The notes under the pieces were generated by a model, which was not told the origin of the DNA, searched no databases, and saw nothing but the letters and a program-made list of their open reading frames with translations. Of a stretch of 64,000 nt of DNA, positions 13,259-21,523 are shown piece after piece (within the stretch, counting starts at the first letter, position 1; each line of letters starts with the position of its first letter). The translations under genes were made by a program, and so were the position numbers. The stretch covers positions 62,001-126,000 of the forward strand of contig JAJPKQ010000037.1 of NCBI GenBank assembly GCA_021323635.1, read 5' to 3'. Origin of the DNA: a bacterium. Its GTDB lineage: Bacteria > Actinomycetota > Thermoleophilia > Solirubrobacterales > Solirubrobacteraceae.

Positions 13259-14116
13259 ATGACCAGCTGGCGCAGCGCAGGCGAGTACGAGGACATCCGC
13301 TACGAGAAGGGCGAGGGATCAGAGCTCGGGATCGCGAAGATCACCATCAACCGCCCTGAGGTCAGAAACGCCTTTCGCCCGCAGACGATCATCGAGATCT
13401 CCCGCGCACTCGAGGATGCGCGCGAGGACGAGCAGATCGGCGTGATCATCCTGACCGGCGAGGGCGAGCTTGCCTTCTGCTCCGGCGGCGATCAGCGCGT
13501 CCGCGGCGACGCCGGCTATATGACCGACGAGCAGATGCAGCGCGCCAGCGGCGGCGGCCCGGTGGCGGGACGCTTCCACGTCACCGACCTGCACATCCAG
13601 ATGCGCCGCCTGCCCAAGCCGATCGTGGCGATGGTCGCCGGCTATGCGATCGGGGGCGGGCACGTCCTGCACCTGGTCTGCGATCTGACCATCGCCGCCG
13701 ACAACGCCCGCTTCGGGCAGGTGGGGCCGCGCGTGGGCTCCTTCGACGGTGGCTTCGGCGCGGGCCTGCTCGCGAACGTGGTCGGCACCAAGAAGGCCAA
13801 GGAGATCTGGTTCCTATGCCGCCAGTACAGCGCGCAGGAGGCCGCCCAGATGGGTCTGGTGAACACGGTCGTCCCGCTCGCGGAGCTTGAAGCGCAGACG
13901 CTCTCCTGGTGCCGGCAGATGCTCGAGCTCTCGCCATTTGCGCTGCGCATGCTCAAGGCGAGCTTCAACGCCGCCGAAGACGGCCTTGCGGGCATCCAGC
14001 AGCTGGCACACGACGCCAACCTGCTCTTCTACGCCAGCGAGGAGGCGCGCGAGGGACGCGAGGCCTTCAAGGCCAAGCGCAAGCCGGACTTCGCGCGCTT
14101 CCCCCGCCGCTCCTAG
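13259..14116 (+). CDS. menB: 1,4-Dihydroxy-2-naphthoyl-CoA synthase
   Basis: MenB closes the second ring of the menaquinone headgroup (Dieckmann-type cyclisation of succinylbenzoyl-CoA). The 285-residue crotonase-fold protein contains [14 protein letters not shown], the oxyanion-hole segment [35 protein letters not shown], and the MenB-specific [17 protein letters not shown]. It ends with [11 protein letters not shown], the usual MenB tail. It is the first gene of menB-menA-menC, with menA starting 2 bases after its stop. Confidence 0.97.
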   Translation: MTSWRSAGEYEDIRYEKGEGSELGIAKITINRPEVRNAFRPQTIIEISRALEDAREDEQIGVIILTGEGELAFCSGGDQRVRGDAGYMTDEQMQRASGGGPVAGRFHVTDLHIQMRRLPKPIVAMVAGYAIGGGHVLHLVCDLTIAADNARFGQVGPRVGSFDGGFGAGLLANVVGTKKAKEIWFLCRQYSAQEAAQMGLVNTVVPLAELEAQTLSWCRQMLELSPFALRMLKASFNAAEDGLAGIQQLAHDANLLFYASEEAREGREAFKAKRKPDFARFPRRS

Positions 14117-14118
14117 CC

Positions 14119-15042
14119 GTGTCGACGCCCGCGCTTGGCCTGCGCCTCTCGCCGCTGCGCCTGTGGCTGCTGGCCGCGCGCCCCAAGACGCTTCCCGCCT
14201 CGCTCGCGCCGGTGCTGGTCGGGACCGCGCCGGCGCTCGGCGCCGGCCACTTCGACGCGCTCGCGTTTGTGATGGCGCTGCTGGGCGCGCTCTTCATACA
14301 GGTCGGAACCAACCTCTCCAACGACTACTCCGACGCGCGCCGCGGCGCCGACAGCGAGGACCGCCTCGGGCCGCTGCGGGTGACAGCCGGCGGGCTGCTG
14401 CCGCCCGCCAGCGTCCTGCGCGCGACCTACCTCGCCTTTGCGCTCGCGGTTGCCTGCGGCGTCTACCTGATCATCCACGCCGGCTGGGTGCTTTTGGCCG
14501 TGGGCGCGGCGTCGATCCTTGCGGGCGTCCTATACACCGGCGGCCCCCGCCCCTACGGCTACGAGGGCCTGGGCGAGCTCTTCGTCTTCCTCTTCTTCGG
14601 ATTGGTCGCTGTCGTCGGCTCCTGGTATGTGCAGGTGCAGCGCCTGCCCGCGGGCCCCTTCCTGCTTGCCGTGCCGGTGGGGCTGCTGGCAACCGCGATC
14701 CTTGTCGTCAACAACCTGCGCGACATCGAGAGCGATGCGCGTGTGGGCAAGCGCACGCTCGCGGTGCGTATGGGGGTCGCCCGCACGCGACTCCTCTACG
14801 CGCTCTGCCTGGCGGCCGCCTACGTGATGCTGCCGGTGATCTGGGGCGCGGGCGTGCTCGATGGCTATGTTCTCCTGCCCCTGCTCACCGCGCCGCTTGC
14901 GCTGCGCGTGCTCTCGGTCGTCTCGCACCGGCGCGATGGCCCCTCGCTGAACGGTGCGCTCGCGGGCACCGCCCAGCTGCAGCTGCTCTTCTGCCTGCTG
15001 CTTGCCGCCGGCGCGATCGCCTCGGGCGGCATCGGGGCCTGA
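14119..15042 (+). CDS. menA: 1,4-Dihydroxy-2-naphthoate polyprenyltransferase
   Basis: MenA attaches the polyprenyl tail to DHNA in the cytoplasmic membrane. The 307-residue product is a multi-spanning UbiA-family prenyltransferase with both aspartate-rich motifs, NDYSDARRGADSEDR (first) and NNLRDIESDARVGKRTLAVR (second), and about eight hydrophobic segments. ARPKTLPASLAPVLVG at the N-terminus is typical of MenA. The GTG start at 14119 follows the menB stop by 2 bases; the ORF track's longer start would run through menB. It is cotranscribed with menB and menC. Confidence 0.95.
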   Translation: MSTPALGLRLSPLRLWLLAARPKTLPASLAPVLVGTAPALGAGHFDALAFVMALLGALFIQVGTNLSNDYSDARRGADSEDRLGPLRVTAGGLLPPASVLRATYLAFALAVACGVYLIIHAGWVLLAVGAASILAGVLYTGGPRPYGYEGLGELFVFLFFGLVAVVGSWYVQVQRLPAGPFLLAVPVGLLATAILVVNNLRDIESDARVGKRTLAVRMGVARTRLLYALCLAAAYVMLPVIWGAGVLDGYVLLPLLTAPLALRVLSVVSHRRDGPSLNGALAGTAQLQLLFCLLLAAGAIASGGIGA

Positions 15043-15072
15043 GGATCGCGGCGAGGGCTGCGGGCAGCCACC

Positions 15073-16146
15073 ATGCGCGGCGCACCTGATCGCTTGCGGC
15101 TGACGCTTGAGATCCAGGAGCGGCGGATCGCGCTGCGCCGACCCTGGCGCAGCGCGAGCGGCGTCGTGCGCGCACGATCGCTGCTTGAGATCAGAGCGCA
15201 CGCCGCCGACGGGCTGGTCGGCTGTGGCGAGGCGCTCGCGCCCCCTCAGGCAGACGAGGCTGCGCTGCGAGAGCTGCGCGCGGCGCTCGAGCGCTATCGC
15301 GCGCTGCTGCACGGCGGGTCGCCCGGGCGCAGCAGCGCGGAGCTGATCGCCTCAGCACGCCGCGCCGACCCCCTCCCCCACGCACTCGCTGGGCTGGAGA
15401 TGGCGCTGCTTGACCTGGAGGCCAAGCGCGCCGGGCTTCCGCTCTGGCGCCACCTGCTCGGGGGCGGGGGCGAGCGCACCCCGCCGACAATCGCGGTCAA
15501 CGCCACCATCGGCGCGATCGACGCCGAGCAGGCGGCCGCGCAGGCACAGGCCGCAGCAGCGGAGGGCTTCTCCGCCATCAAGGTGAAGGTCGGCGACGGC
15601 AGCGACGGTGAGCGGGTGGCCGCCGTGCGCGCGGGCGCCGGTGCGCAGGTTGCGCTGCGCCTTGACGCCAACGGCGCCTGGGACGTTGAGCAGGCGATTG
15701 CGCGCATATCGGCGCTTGAAGGATGCGGCCTCGAGCTGGTCGAGGAGCCCGTCCACGGCCGGGGCGCGCTTGCGAGCGTCCGCGCCGCGGTCGCAGCCGA
15801 GATCGCCGCCGATGAGAGCGCAGGCGAGGAGGGCCTGCTCGGCTCAGGCGCCGTCGGTGCGGTCTGCCTGAAGGTCGCCCGCCTTGGGATCAGCGGGCTG
15901 CTGGCCAGCGCGCGGGCGGCTCGCGCGGTGGGCGTGGCGCCCTACCTCGCCTCGCTGCTCGACGGCCCGCTTGGCATCGCCGCCGCCGTGCATCTGGCGA
16001 CGGCACTTGCGCTCGAGGGACCGCTGCCTCCCTGCGGCCTGGCGACCCTCGCAGAGCTTGACTGCGACCCGGGCCCGCTCCTGCCACAGAGGGGCTTGTT
16101 GCGAGCGCCGGCGGCTCCCGGGCTGGGCGTCGAGCCCGCTTGGTGA
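15073..16146 (+). CDS. menC: o-Succinylbenzoate synthase (enolase superfamily)
   Basis: MenC dehydrates SHCHC to o-succinylbenzoate. The 357-residue protein shows the enolase-superfamily capping domain and then the barrel residues: AIKVKVGD (the KxK pair, about residue 175), LRLDANGAWD (first metal Asp), LVEEPVHG (Glu), ADES (Asp) and VCLKVAR (second catalytic Lys). MLE/N-acylamino acid racemase relatives share these residues. The men context and the KxK/K pattern favour OSB synthase. It lies 30 bases after menA. Confidence 0.92.
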   Translation: MRGAPDRLRLTLEIQERRIALRRPWRSASGVVRARSLLEIRAHAADGLVGCGEALAPPQADEAALRELRAALERYRALLHGGSPGRSSAELIASARRADPLPHALAGLEMALLDLEAKRAGLPLWRHLLGGGGERTPPTIAVNATIGAIDAEQAAAQAQAAAAEGFSAIKVKVGDGSDGERVAAVRAGAGAQVALRLDANGAWDVEQAIARISALEGCGLELVEEPVHGRGALASVRAAVAAEIAADESAGEEGLLGSGAVGAVCLKVARLGISGLLASARAARAVGVAPYLASLLDGPLGIAAAVHLATALALEGPLPPCGLATLAELDCDPGPLLPQRGLLRAPAAPGLGVEPAW

Positions 16147-16193
16147 GAGAGGCGGCTCTCGCTGCCCCTCTCGCGAGCGTCGCACCGTCCACA

Positions 16194-16460
16194 ATGAAAT
16201 TCCTGCACATGAGATTGCGCGTGAAAATCTCAAAGGGTGGCCAGGTCTCAATACCGGCGCCGATCCGCCACCGCTGGGCGACATCGACGCTCACGCTCGA
16301 GGACTGTGGCGAGCGGCTCATCCTGACGCCTGCTGCTGACGATCCGATTGCGGCAGCCGAGGGCGCGCTGAGGCAAGAGCTCCCAGCACTGGACCTCGAT
16401 TCTCTGCGCAAAGCCGCGCGCGAAGATGATCAGGCAGCCGAACGGCGCCGAGGTCGATGA
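16194..16460 (+). CDS. AbrB-type (SpoVT-fold) antitoxin
   Basis: The 88-residue product contains a swapped-hairpin AbrB domain: LRVKISKGGQVSIPAPIRHR, then a beta segment (LTLEDCGERLILTPAADD) and a C-terminal helical tail with ALRQELPALDLDSLRKAARE for toxin binding. Its stop overlaps the following PIN-toxin start (ATGA), defining a VapBC-type pair. The start could instead be the ATG at 16209 (MRLRVKIS), which leaves the fold complete; no ribosome-binding site distinguishes them. The pair sits between menC and menH. Confidence 0.85.
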   Translation: MKFLHMRLRVKISKGGQVSIPAPIRHRWATSTLTLEDCGERLILTPAADDPIAAAEGALRQELPALDLDSLRKAAREDDQAAERRRGR

Positions 16461-16873
16461 CCATCCTCGATGCGTATGCGCTGATCGCCTTCCTGATCGG
16501 GGGCCCGGCAGCGGCAAGCGTGCGCGCGATCCTGCACGAGGGCGATGCCGCAGTTGCGACCGCGAACCTCGCTGAGGCACTCGACATCTCCCAACGGCGC
16601 TTTGGTCTGCCGATCGAGCGCACGATGACATACCTCGAGCCGCTGCTTGCGGGGCCGCTGCAGGCGATTCCTCTTGACTGTGACATTGCGCTGCGCGCCG
16701 CCGAGCTGCGCTCCAGGCACTGCCATCGCTCGCAGCGGCCGATCTCGCTCGCAGATGCCGTCCTGCTGGCCTCAGCGAGCTCCGGCGATCGCATAGCAAC
16801 GGCTGACGCAGCCGTGCTGGCCCTCGCAAGAGCCGAGCGGCTCCCGTCGCTCGCGCTGCCCGAGCAGGGCTAG
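16457..16873 (+). CDS. vapC: VapC-type PIN-domain toxin
   Basis: This 138-residue protein starts MTILDAYALIAFLIGG, the first PIN strand with its catalytic aspartate. It has the conserved glutamate in ATANLAEALDI, the third acidic site in ISLADAVLLASAS, and a fourth in IATADAAVLALA. It is the ribonuclease toxin partner of the preceding AbrB-type antitoxin, with which it overlaps by 4 bases. The coding end overlaps the convergent menH stop inside a palindrome. It differs in sequence from the vapC at 4250, so the two pairs are independent acquisitions. Confidence 0.92.
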   Translation: MTILDAYALIAFLIGGPAAASVRAILHEGDAAVATANLAEALDISQRRFGLPIERTMTYLEPLLAGPLQAIPLDCDIALRAAELRSRHCHRSQRPISLADAVLLASASSGDRIATADAAVLALARAERLPSLALPEQG

Positions 16874-16881
16874 CCCGGCTC
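16862..16881. terminator. Palindrome holding the overlapping stops of vapC and menH
   Basis: GAGCAGGGCTAGCCCGGCTC is a near-perfect palindrome (GAGC-x-GGGCTAGCCC-x-GCTC). Its central CTAG supplies the TAG stop codons of both convergent genes. It could act as a bidirectional terminator hairpin, although no U-tract follows on either strand. Confidence 0.4.
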
Positions 16882-17643
16882 TGGCCCCGCCGAGGCCGCG
16901 CAGCGCTCGGCGCCGAACCGGCGCAGATGCTCGGCCACCGCCTGCGGGCGCTCGTGGGCGAGGCGATGGCCGCCGGCGAGGATCTGCAGGTGCGATCCTC
17001 CGATCTCCGCGGCCATCCGCTCTCCGATCGCGACGTAGCGGCGGTCGCGCTCTCCGGCGAGGATCGCGCAGGGCATCCGAAGCTCGCCCAGGCGTGGCCA
17101 CAGCGGCTCCATCGCGCCGGCCGAGAGTCCCCGCAGCGCCCCCGCCAGCCCTGCCGGGCTGTTGCGAAGCTGGTCCTCCATGACGCGCTCGCGAACCTCG
17201 GGCGGGTCGCCCGCGAAGAGCTCGAGCTCCGCCCAGCGCTGCGCGAAGCGCTCAAGCCCCTCGCGTTCGATCCGCTCGGCAAGCGCACGATCGGCCTCCA
17301 GGCGCCGCCGACGCTCGGCGCCGTCCTCGATCCCCGGGCTGCCGGAGACCAGGATCAGCCCGCTCACCCGCTGCGGCGCAGATAGCGCCACGTGGAGCGC
17401 AACGCGCGCGCCCAGCGAGTAGCCGCAGAGGGCGAAGCGCCCAGGCGCCCTGGCAAGGACGTGCTCTACGCAGCGCGCGAATGTGATCTCCCCCTTCCAC
17501 TGCGAGCAGCCGCCGTGGCCGGGAAGGTCGAATGCAAGCGCGTCAAGCCCGGCGGCGCCTAGCGGGGCAAGGAGCGGATCCCACATCCGCGCGGTGCACG
17601 CGAAGCCGTGCAGGAGAAGGATGGGCCACGGCGCTTCGCTCAA
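16870..17643 (-). CDS. menH: 2-Succinyl-6-hydroxy-2,4-cyclohexadiene-1-carboxylate synthase (MenH-like alpha/beta hydrolase)
   Basis: MenH removes pyruvate from SEPHCHC after MenD. The 257-residue alpha/beta-hydrolase has the oxyanion segment ILLLHGFACTARMW, the nucleophile elbow ALCGYSLGARVALHVAL with its serine, the aspartate loop ILAGERDRRY, and the catalytic histidine in ILAGGHRLAHERP. RWPLFAG-type MenH features are partly visible (QRWAELELFAGDPPEVRE). The TTG at 17643 gives a normal MenH N-terminus; an ATG at 17703 would overlap the menD start. The neighbouring menD on the opposite strand supports the call. Confidence 0.85.
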   Translation of the reverse strand: MSEAPWPILLLHGFACTARMWDPLLAPLGAAGLDALAFDLPGHGGCSQWKGEITFARCVEHVLARAPGRFALCGYSLGARVALHVALSAPQRVSGLILVSGSPGIEDGAERRRRLEADRALAERIEREGLERFAQRWAELELFAGDPPEVRERVMEDQLRNSPAGLAGALRGLSAGAMEPLWPRLGELRMPCAILAGERDRRYVAIGERMAAEIGGSHLQILAGGHRLAHERPQAVAEHLRRFGAERCAASAGPEPG

Positions 17644-17670
17644 TGCGCGGGCAACGATAGCTTGCAGGGG

Positions 17671-19488
17671 ATGAGCCCCGGCAGCGCGCAAAACCCGCCG
17701 CATCCACCTGACGCCGGCGCCAGGCACGAGGCGCACAGCCTGCTTGACGCCTTCGCGCAGGAGCTTGTGCGCTGTGGCATGCGCACAGCCGCCACCGCGC
17801 CGGGCTCGCGCAACACGCCGCTCCTGCTTGCGCTCTGCGGCCAAGCCGAGCTGCACTGCGTCTCGCACATCGACGAGCGCAGCGCCGGCTTCTTTGCGCT
17901 TGGCGTTGCGAAGGCAAGCGGGCTGCCCGCAGCGGTGACCTGCACCTCCGGGACCGCGGCCGCGGAGCTCTATCCGGCTGTGATCGAGGCCCACGAGGCC
18001 TCCGTGCCGCTGCTGGTGCTCAGCGCAGACCGGCCGGCGGAGCTGCGCGAGTGCGGCGCCGGCCAGGCGATCGACCAGATCAAGCTCTACGGCGACGCCG
18101 TCAAATGGTTCTTCGAGGTCGAGCTGCCACCCGGCCTGGCGGCGGACGCCAAAGGGCGCGCAGAGGCCTTCATCCGCACGCTCGCCTGCCGCGCCTACTG
18201 GCGCTGCCTGGAGGGCAGGCCCGGCCCGGTGCATCTGAACTTTCCGCTGCGCGAGCCGCTCATCCCAACTGCGCAGATCGAGCCGGCAGCGGGCGGGCGG
18301 GCGGGCGGCGCGCCCTACCTGCGCAGAAGCGCGGCGGCGCCGCAGAACCCCGAGGCGGTCCGGGAGCTGGCGGCGCTGCTCGAGCGCTCACAACGGCCGC
18401 TGCTTGTTGCCGGCCGGCGCGAGGGCACGCCTGCAGAGCGTGAGCGCTACGCGGTCGCCCTCTCGACCTTTGCCCACAGGCACTCGATCCCGCTGCTTGC
18501 CGACCCGCTCGCGGGGGCGCGTCGCGGCGAGGCGGCTATCGCCCGCTATGACGCGATCCTCCGCGGCGAGCGGCTCGCACGCTCGCTGGCGCCTGACCTC
18601 GTGGTGCGCGTCGGCGCCCTGCCGACCTCAAAGCCGCTGCGCAGCTGGCTTGCCGGGCTGACGGAGGCGACGCAGGTAGCGCTCGACCCGCTCGGCGACC
18701 TGCAGGATCCCGACGGCGTGCTCTGCCTCTCGCTCGCGCTCGACCCCGCGCTTGCCCTCGATGAGCTCGAGCCACTGCGCCCCGGCAACACGCAGGAGTG
18801 GCTTGGCCGCTGGCGCGCCGCCGATGAGCGCGCCGCCCAGGCGCTGCTGCCGCTGCTTGCCCGGGAGGGGCTAAGCGAGCTCCAGGTCGCAGCCGAGCTT
18901 GGCGCGCTGCTGCCTGCGGAGGCAACGCTGGTCGTCTCCTCCTCGATGCCCGTGCGCGACATCGAGACGTTTTTCCCGGCCCGCGCGGATCCCCCGAGCG
19001 TGCTTTGCAACCGCGGCGCCAACGGCATCGACGGCGTCATCGCCACCGCATCCGGCGTCTGCTTCGAAAGTGAGCACGCCGGCACGCGGGGTCCTGTCAT
19101 CGCGCTGATCGGCGACGTTGCCTTAGCCCACGATGTGGGGTCGCTGCTTGCGCTCGCCCGCCTCCAGCTGCCGTTGGTGATCGTGCTGATCAACAATGGC
19201 GGCGGGGCGATCTTCGACTTTCTGCCGGTCGGGCGGGCGGCGAGCGCACGCGCGATCTACGAGCGCCAGGTCGCCACCCCACCGGGCCTCGACTGCGGGC
19301 CGCTGGCCACCCTTGCCGGGCTCGCATACGAGCAGGCAGGCGACCGCGCGTCACTGCGCGCTGCCCTACAGGAGGCGATCGACGCCGGCACCGGCACCCT
19401 CATCGAGGTGGCAGGCGACCGTGCCGAGAACGTGCGCCGCCACGAAGAGGCATTCGCGGCGGTTGCGAAGGCGCTGAGCGATCTCTGA
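17671..19488 (+). CDS. menD: 2-Succinyl-5-enolpyruvyl-6-hydroxy-3-cyclohexene-1-carboxylate synthase (SEPHCHC synthase)
   Basis: MenD is a thiamine-diphosphate enzyme joining 2-oxoglutarate and isochorismate. The 605-residue protein has APGSRNTPLLLALC and the catalytic-glutamate-type segment TCTSGTAAAELYPAVIEA near the N-terminus. It has MenD-specific HLNFPLREPL, and in the C-terminal ThDP domain SSSMPVRDIETFF, RGANGIDGVIATASG and LIGDVALAHDVGSL plus NNGGGAIFDFLP. The ATG at 17671 is chosen; a GTG 63 bases upstream would add a poorly conserved leader. It is divergent from menH and convergent with menF. Confidence 0.95.
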   Translation: MSPGSAQNPPHPPDAGARHEAHSLLDAFAQELVRCGMRTAATAPGSRNTPLLLALCGQAELHCVSHIDERSAGFFALGVAKASGLPAAVTCTSGTAAAELYPAVIEAHEASVPLLVLSADRPAELRECGAGQAIDQIKLYGDAVKWFFEVELPPGLAADAKGRAEAFIRTLACRAYWRCLEGRPGPVHLNFPLREPLIPTAQIEPAAGGRAGGAPYLRRSAAAPQNPEAVRELAALLERSQRPLLVAGRREGTPAERERYAVALSTFAHRHSIPLLADPLAGARRGEAAIARYDAILRGERLARSLAPDLVVRVGALPTSKPLRSWLAGLTEATQVALDPLGDLQDPDGVLCLSLALDPALALDELEPLRPGNTQEWLGRWRAADERAAQALLPLLAREGLSELQVAAELGALLPAEATLVVSSSMPVRDIETFFPARADPPSVLCNRGANGIDGVIATASGVCFESEHAGTRGPVIALIGDVALAHDVGSLLALARLQLPLVIVLINNGGGAIFDFLPVGRAASARAIYERQVATPPGLDCGPLATLAGLAYEQAGDRASLRAALQEAIDAGTGTLIEVAGDRAENVRRHEEAFAAVAKALSDL

Positions 19489-19511
19489 GCGCCGCCGCTG
19501 GCGGGCGCTCA
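19486..19511. terminator. Bidirectional hairpin shared by menD and menF stops
   Basis: TGAGCGCC (19486-19493) and GGCGCTCA (19504-19511) form a perfect 8-bp stem around a 10-base loop. The menD TGA is the first three bases of the left arm, and the menF TGA (complement) is the last three of the right arm. It is likely a bidirectional terminator for these convergent genes, without a U-tract. Confidence 0.5.
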
Positions 19512-20966
19512 CATCGCAAGCAGCGGCAAGATCGCCTGCAGCTTGATCTCCGTCTCGGCAAGCTCTGCGGCGGGGTCTGAGCCGCGCACGATCCCGTTGC
19601 CCGCAAAGCAGTGCGCAATGCGCTCGCGCAGCAGCGCGCAGCGCAGCGCGACGAAGTACTCGCCGTCGCCGCGCCCGTCGCAGTAGCCGAGCGCGCCGGC
19701 ATACCAGCCGCGGTCAAGCCCCTCAAGCGCCGGGATCGCGCCGATCGCCTGCTCACGCGGCTCGCCGCCGACGGCAGGCGTCGGGTGCAGCAGCCCCGCC
19801 AGCTCGATCGCGTCGCGATCGCTTGCCAGCTGCGCGCGGATCGGGGTCGCCAGATGCTGGATGTTCGCGACCCTGACCAGCGAGGGCTCCGGCGCGGCGC
19901 TCACCCAGAGCGCATGCTCGCCGAGATCACGCACGATCCGCTCGACGACGATCCGATGCTCTTCACGATGGCTTGCCGAGCGCAGCAGCTGCTCTGCCAG
20001 GTGCGCGTCAAGCGTCGGGTCGGAGCTGCGCCGGCTGGAGCCCGCCAGCGCGATCGTCGAGAGCCGCGCCCCTTCGCGGCGTACGAGCAGCTCCGGGCTG
20101 GCTCCCAGAAAGGTCGCCTCGCCGCGGATCACGCAGTAGCAGAAGCAGGCGCCGAAGGCCCCGCGCAGCGCGCCAAAGAGCGCCGCCGGCTCATACGCTG
20201 CAGCAGCGTGTACCTGCACCTCGCGCGCGAGCACGATCTTCGTGAAGACGCCCTCTGCGATCAGCTCGCGTGCGCGCGCAACGGCCGCTTCGTAGTGCTC
20301 GGGGGCCATCGCGCTCGCAACCTGCGCGCGCTCGCTCGGCGAGGGGTCAAGCAGCGGCAGTGGCGCCCTGCGCAGTCGTGCCGCGCTTGCTCTCACCCGC
20401 CCTGCAAGCTGCGCGGCGCCCTCCTCAGCGCCCAGTGGGAGGGTGACCGTAAGCGTCGGCGCCCCGCCGGGCAGGCGCGCAAGCAAAAGCTCTGGCACCT
20501 GGCTCGATGCTCCGCCAAATCCGCGCCACAGCGGCGTCTGCCCCCCCTGTGGCGAGAAGGCAAAGCCTCCGAGCGCGACGGGCGCAAGCGGCGCGCGCTC
20601 CTCCTCCGCCCCGCGCCCGCGCAGATCGACCGTGATCGTTCGCTGCGCAAGCGAGCGCAGCGCGGCGGCGCATTCGCGAAAGCGCTCCGCGCCGCCGGCG
20701 TCGATTAGGCTTGCGGCGCCGATCCCCGCGAGCGCAAGCCCTCCGCGCTCAGGCTGCTCGAGGCAGAAGAGCGCCTCGCCGCGATCACGGCTTGCAAAGG
20801 CGATCGCGCACGGGTCGGCATCGCGGGCAAGCGGCAGCGTGACGCAGATCAGATCGCCCACGCGGGCACGCCCGATGCGCCCGCCGAGGGCCTCCTGCAG
20901 GCGCTCGTCAAGCCCGTCTGCGACGTCCGTGTCCAGAGGCACCGCAGCCGTGGCGCCGGCGCTCAC
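19509..20966 (-). CDS. menF: Isochorismate synthase (menaquinone-type)
   Basis: MenF converts chorismate to isochorismate, the branch point into menaquinone. The 485-residue protein has the chorismate-binding domain in its C-terminal half: FTKIVLAREVQV, FLGASPELLVRREG, SHREEHRIVVERIV, LHPTPAVGGEPREQA and CFAGNGIVRGSDPAAELAETEIKLQ. These residues match isochorismate synthases rather than anthranilate synthases. Its ATG overlaps the ilvN stop (ATGA), so it is the third gene of ilvB-ilvN-menF. That is an unusual coupling of branched-chain amino acid and quinone genes. Confidence 0.93.
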   Translation of the reverse strand: MSAGATAAVPLDTDVADGLDERLQEALGGRIGRARVGDLICVTLPLARDADPCAIAFASRDRGEALFCLEQPERGGLALAGIGAASLIDAGGAERFRECAAALRSLAQRTITVDLRGRGAEEERAPLAPVALGGFAFSPQGGQTPLWRGFGGASSQVPELLLARLPGGAPTLTVTLPLGAEEGAAQLAGRVRASAARLRRAPLPLLDPSPSERAQVASAMAPEHYEAAVARARELIAEGVFTKIVLAREVQVHAAAAYEPAALFGALRGAFGACFCYCVIRGEATFLGASPELLVRREGARLSTIALAGSSRRSSDPTLDAHLAEQLLRSASHREEHRIVVERIVRDLGEHALWVSAAPEPSLVRVANIQHLATPIRAQLASDRDAIELAGLLHPTPAVGGEPREQAIGAIPALEGLDRGWYAGALGYCDGRGDGEYFVALRCALLRERIAHCFAGNGIVRGSDPAAELAETEIKLQAILPLLAM

Positions 20967-21520
20967 GTCTCCTGGCGACCGCGTGAGATCGCGATCTCGC
21001 CTGTGCGCATCATCTCGATCAGCCCGAACGGGCGCACCATGCTCTCGAAGGCGGCGATCTTCTCCGCCCCGCCAGTGATCTCGATGACCACTGAGCGCTT
21101 GCCCACATCGACGATCTTGCCGCGAAAGATCTCGGCGATCTGCATCACCTCGCCGCGCTGGGGGCCGTCGACGGAGACCTTGAAGAGCGCCAGCTCCCGT
21201 GCGACCGTCTCCGCAGGGTCGAGATCGCGGATCTTCAGCACGTTGATCAGCTTGTGCAGCTGCTTTGTGACCTGGTCGATCGGGTGCAGCGCGCCGTCGA
21301 CGGTGAGCGTGATGCGCGAGAGGTCGGGGTCGTCGGAGGGGCCGACGGTCAGCGTCTCGATGTTGAAGCCCCGCCGCGCGAAGAGGCCGGCGATGCGCGT
21401 GAGCACCCCTGACTTGTTCTCGACAAGGATCGAGAGCGTGTGCTTGCGCCCGGTGCGCAGGCTGCCCGCGGCCTGCAGCTCCTCGAGCGAGAGCGGCTCC
21501 TTGGTGCCCGGCTCCCCCAC
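20963..21520 (-). CDS. ilvN: Acetolactate synthase small (regulatory) subunit
   Basis: IlvN binds valine and regulates the IlvB catalytic subunit. The 185-residue protein has an ACT domain opening with TLSILVENKSGVLTRIAGLFARRGFNIETL, followed by LHKLINVLKIRDLDPAETVARELALFKV and the C-terminal ACT-like half (FRGKIVDVGKRSVVIEITG). It starts 3 bases after the ilvB stop and overlaps menF by 4 bases, consistent with one operon. Confidence 0.96.
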   Translation of the reverse strand: MGEPGTKEPLSLEELQAAGSLRTGRKHTLSILVENKSGVLTRIAGLFARRGFNIETLTVGPSDDPDLSRITLTVDGALHPIDQVTKQLHKLINVLKIRDLDPAETVARELALFKVSVDGPQRGEVMQIAEIFRGKIVDVGKRSVVIEITGGAEKIAAFESMVRPFGLIEMMRTGEIAISRGRQET

Positions 21521-21523
21521 GCC

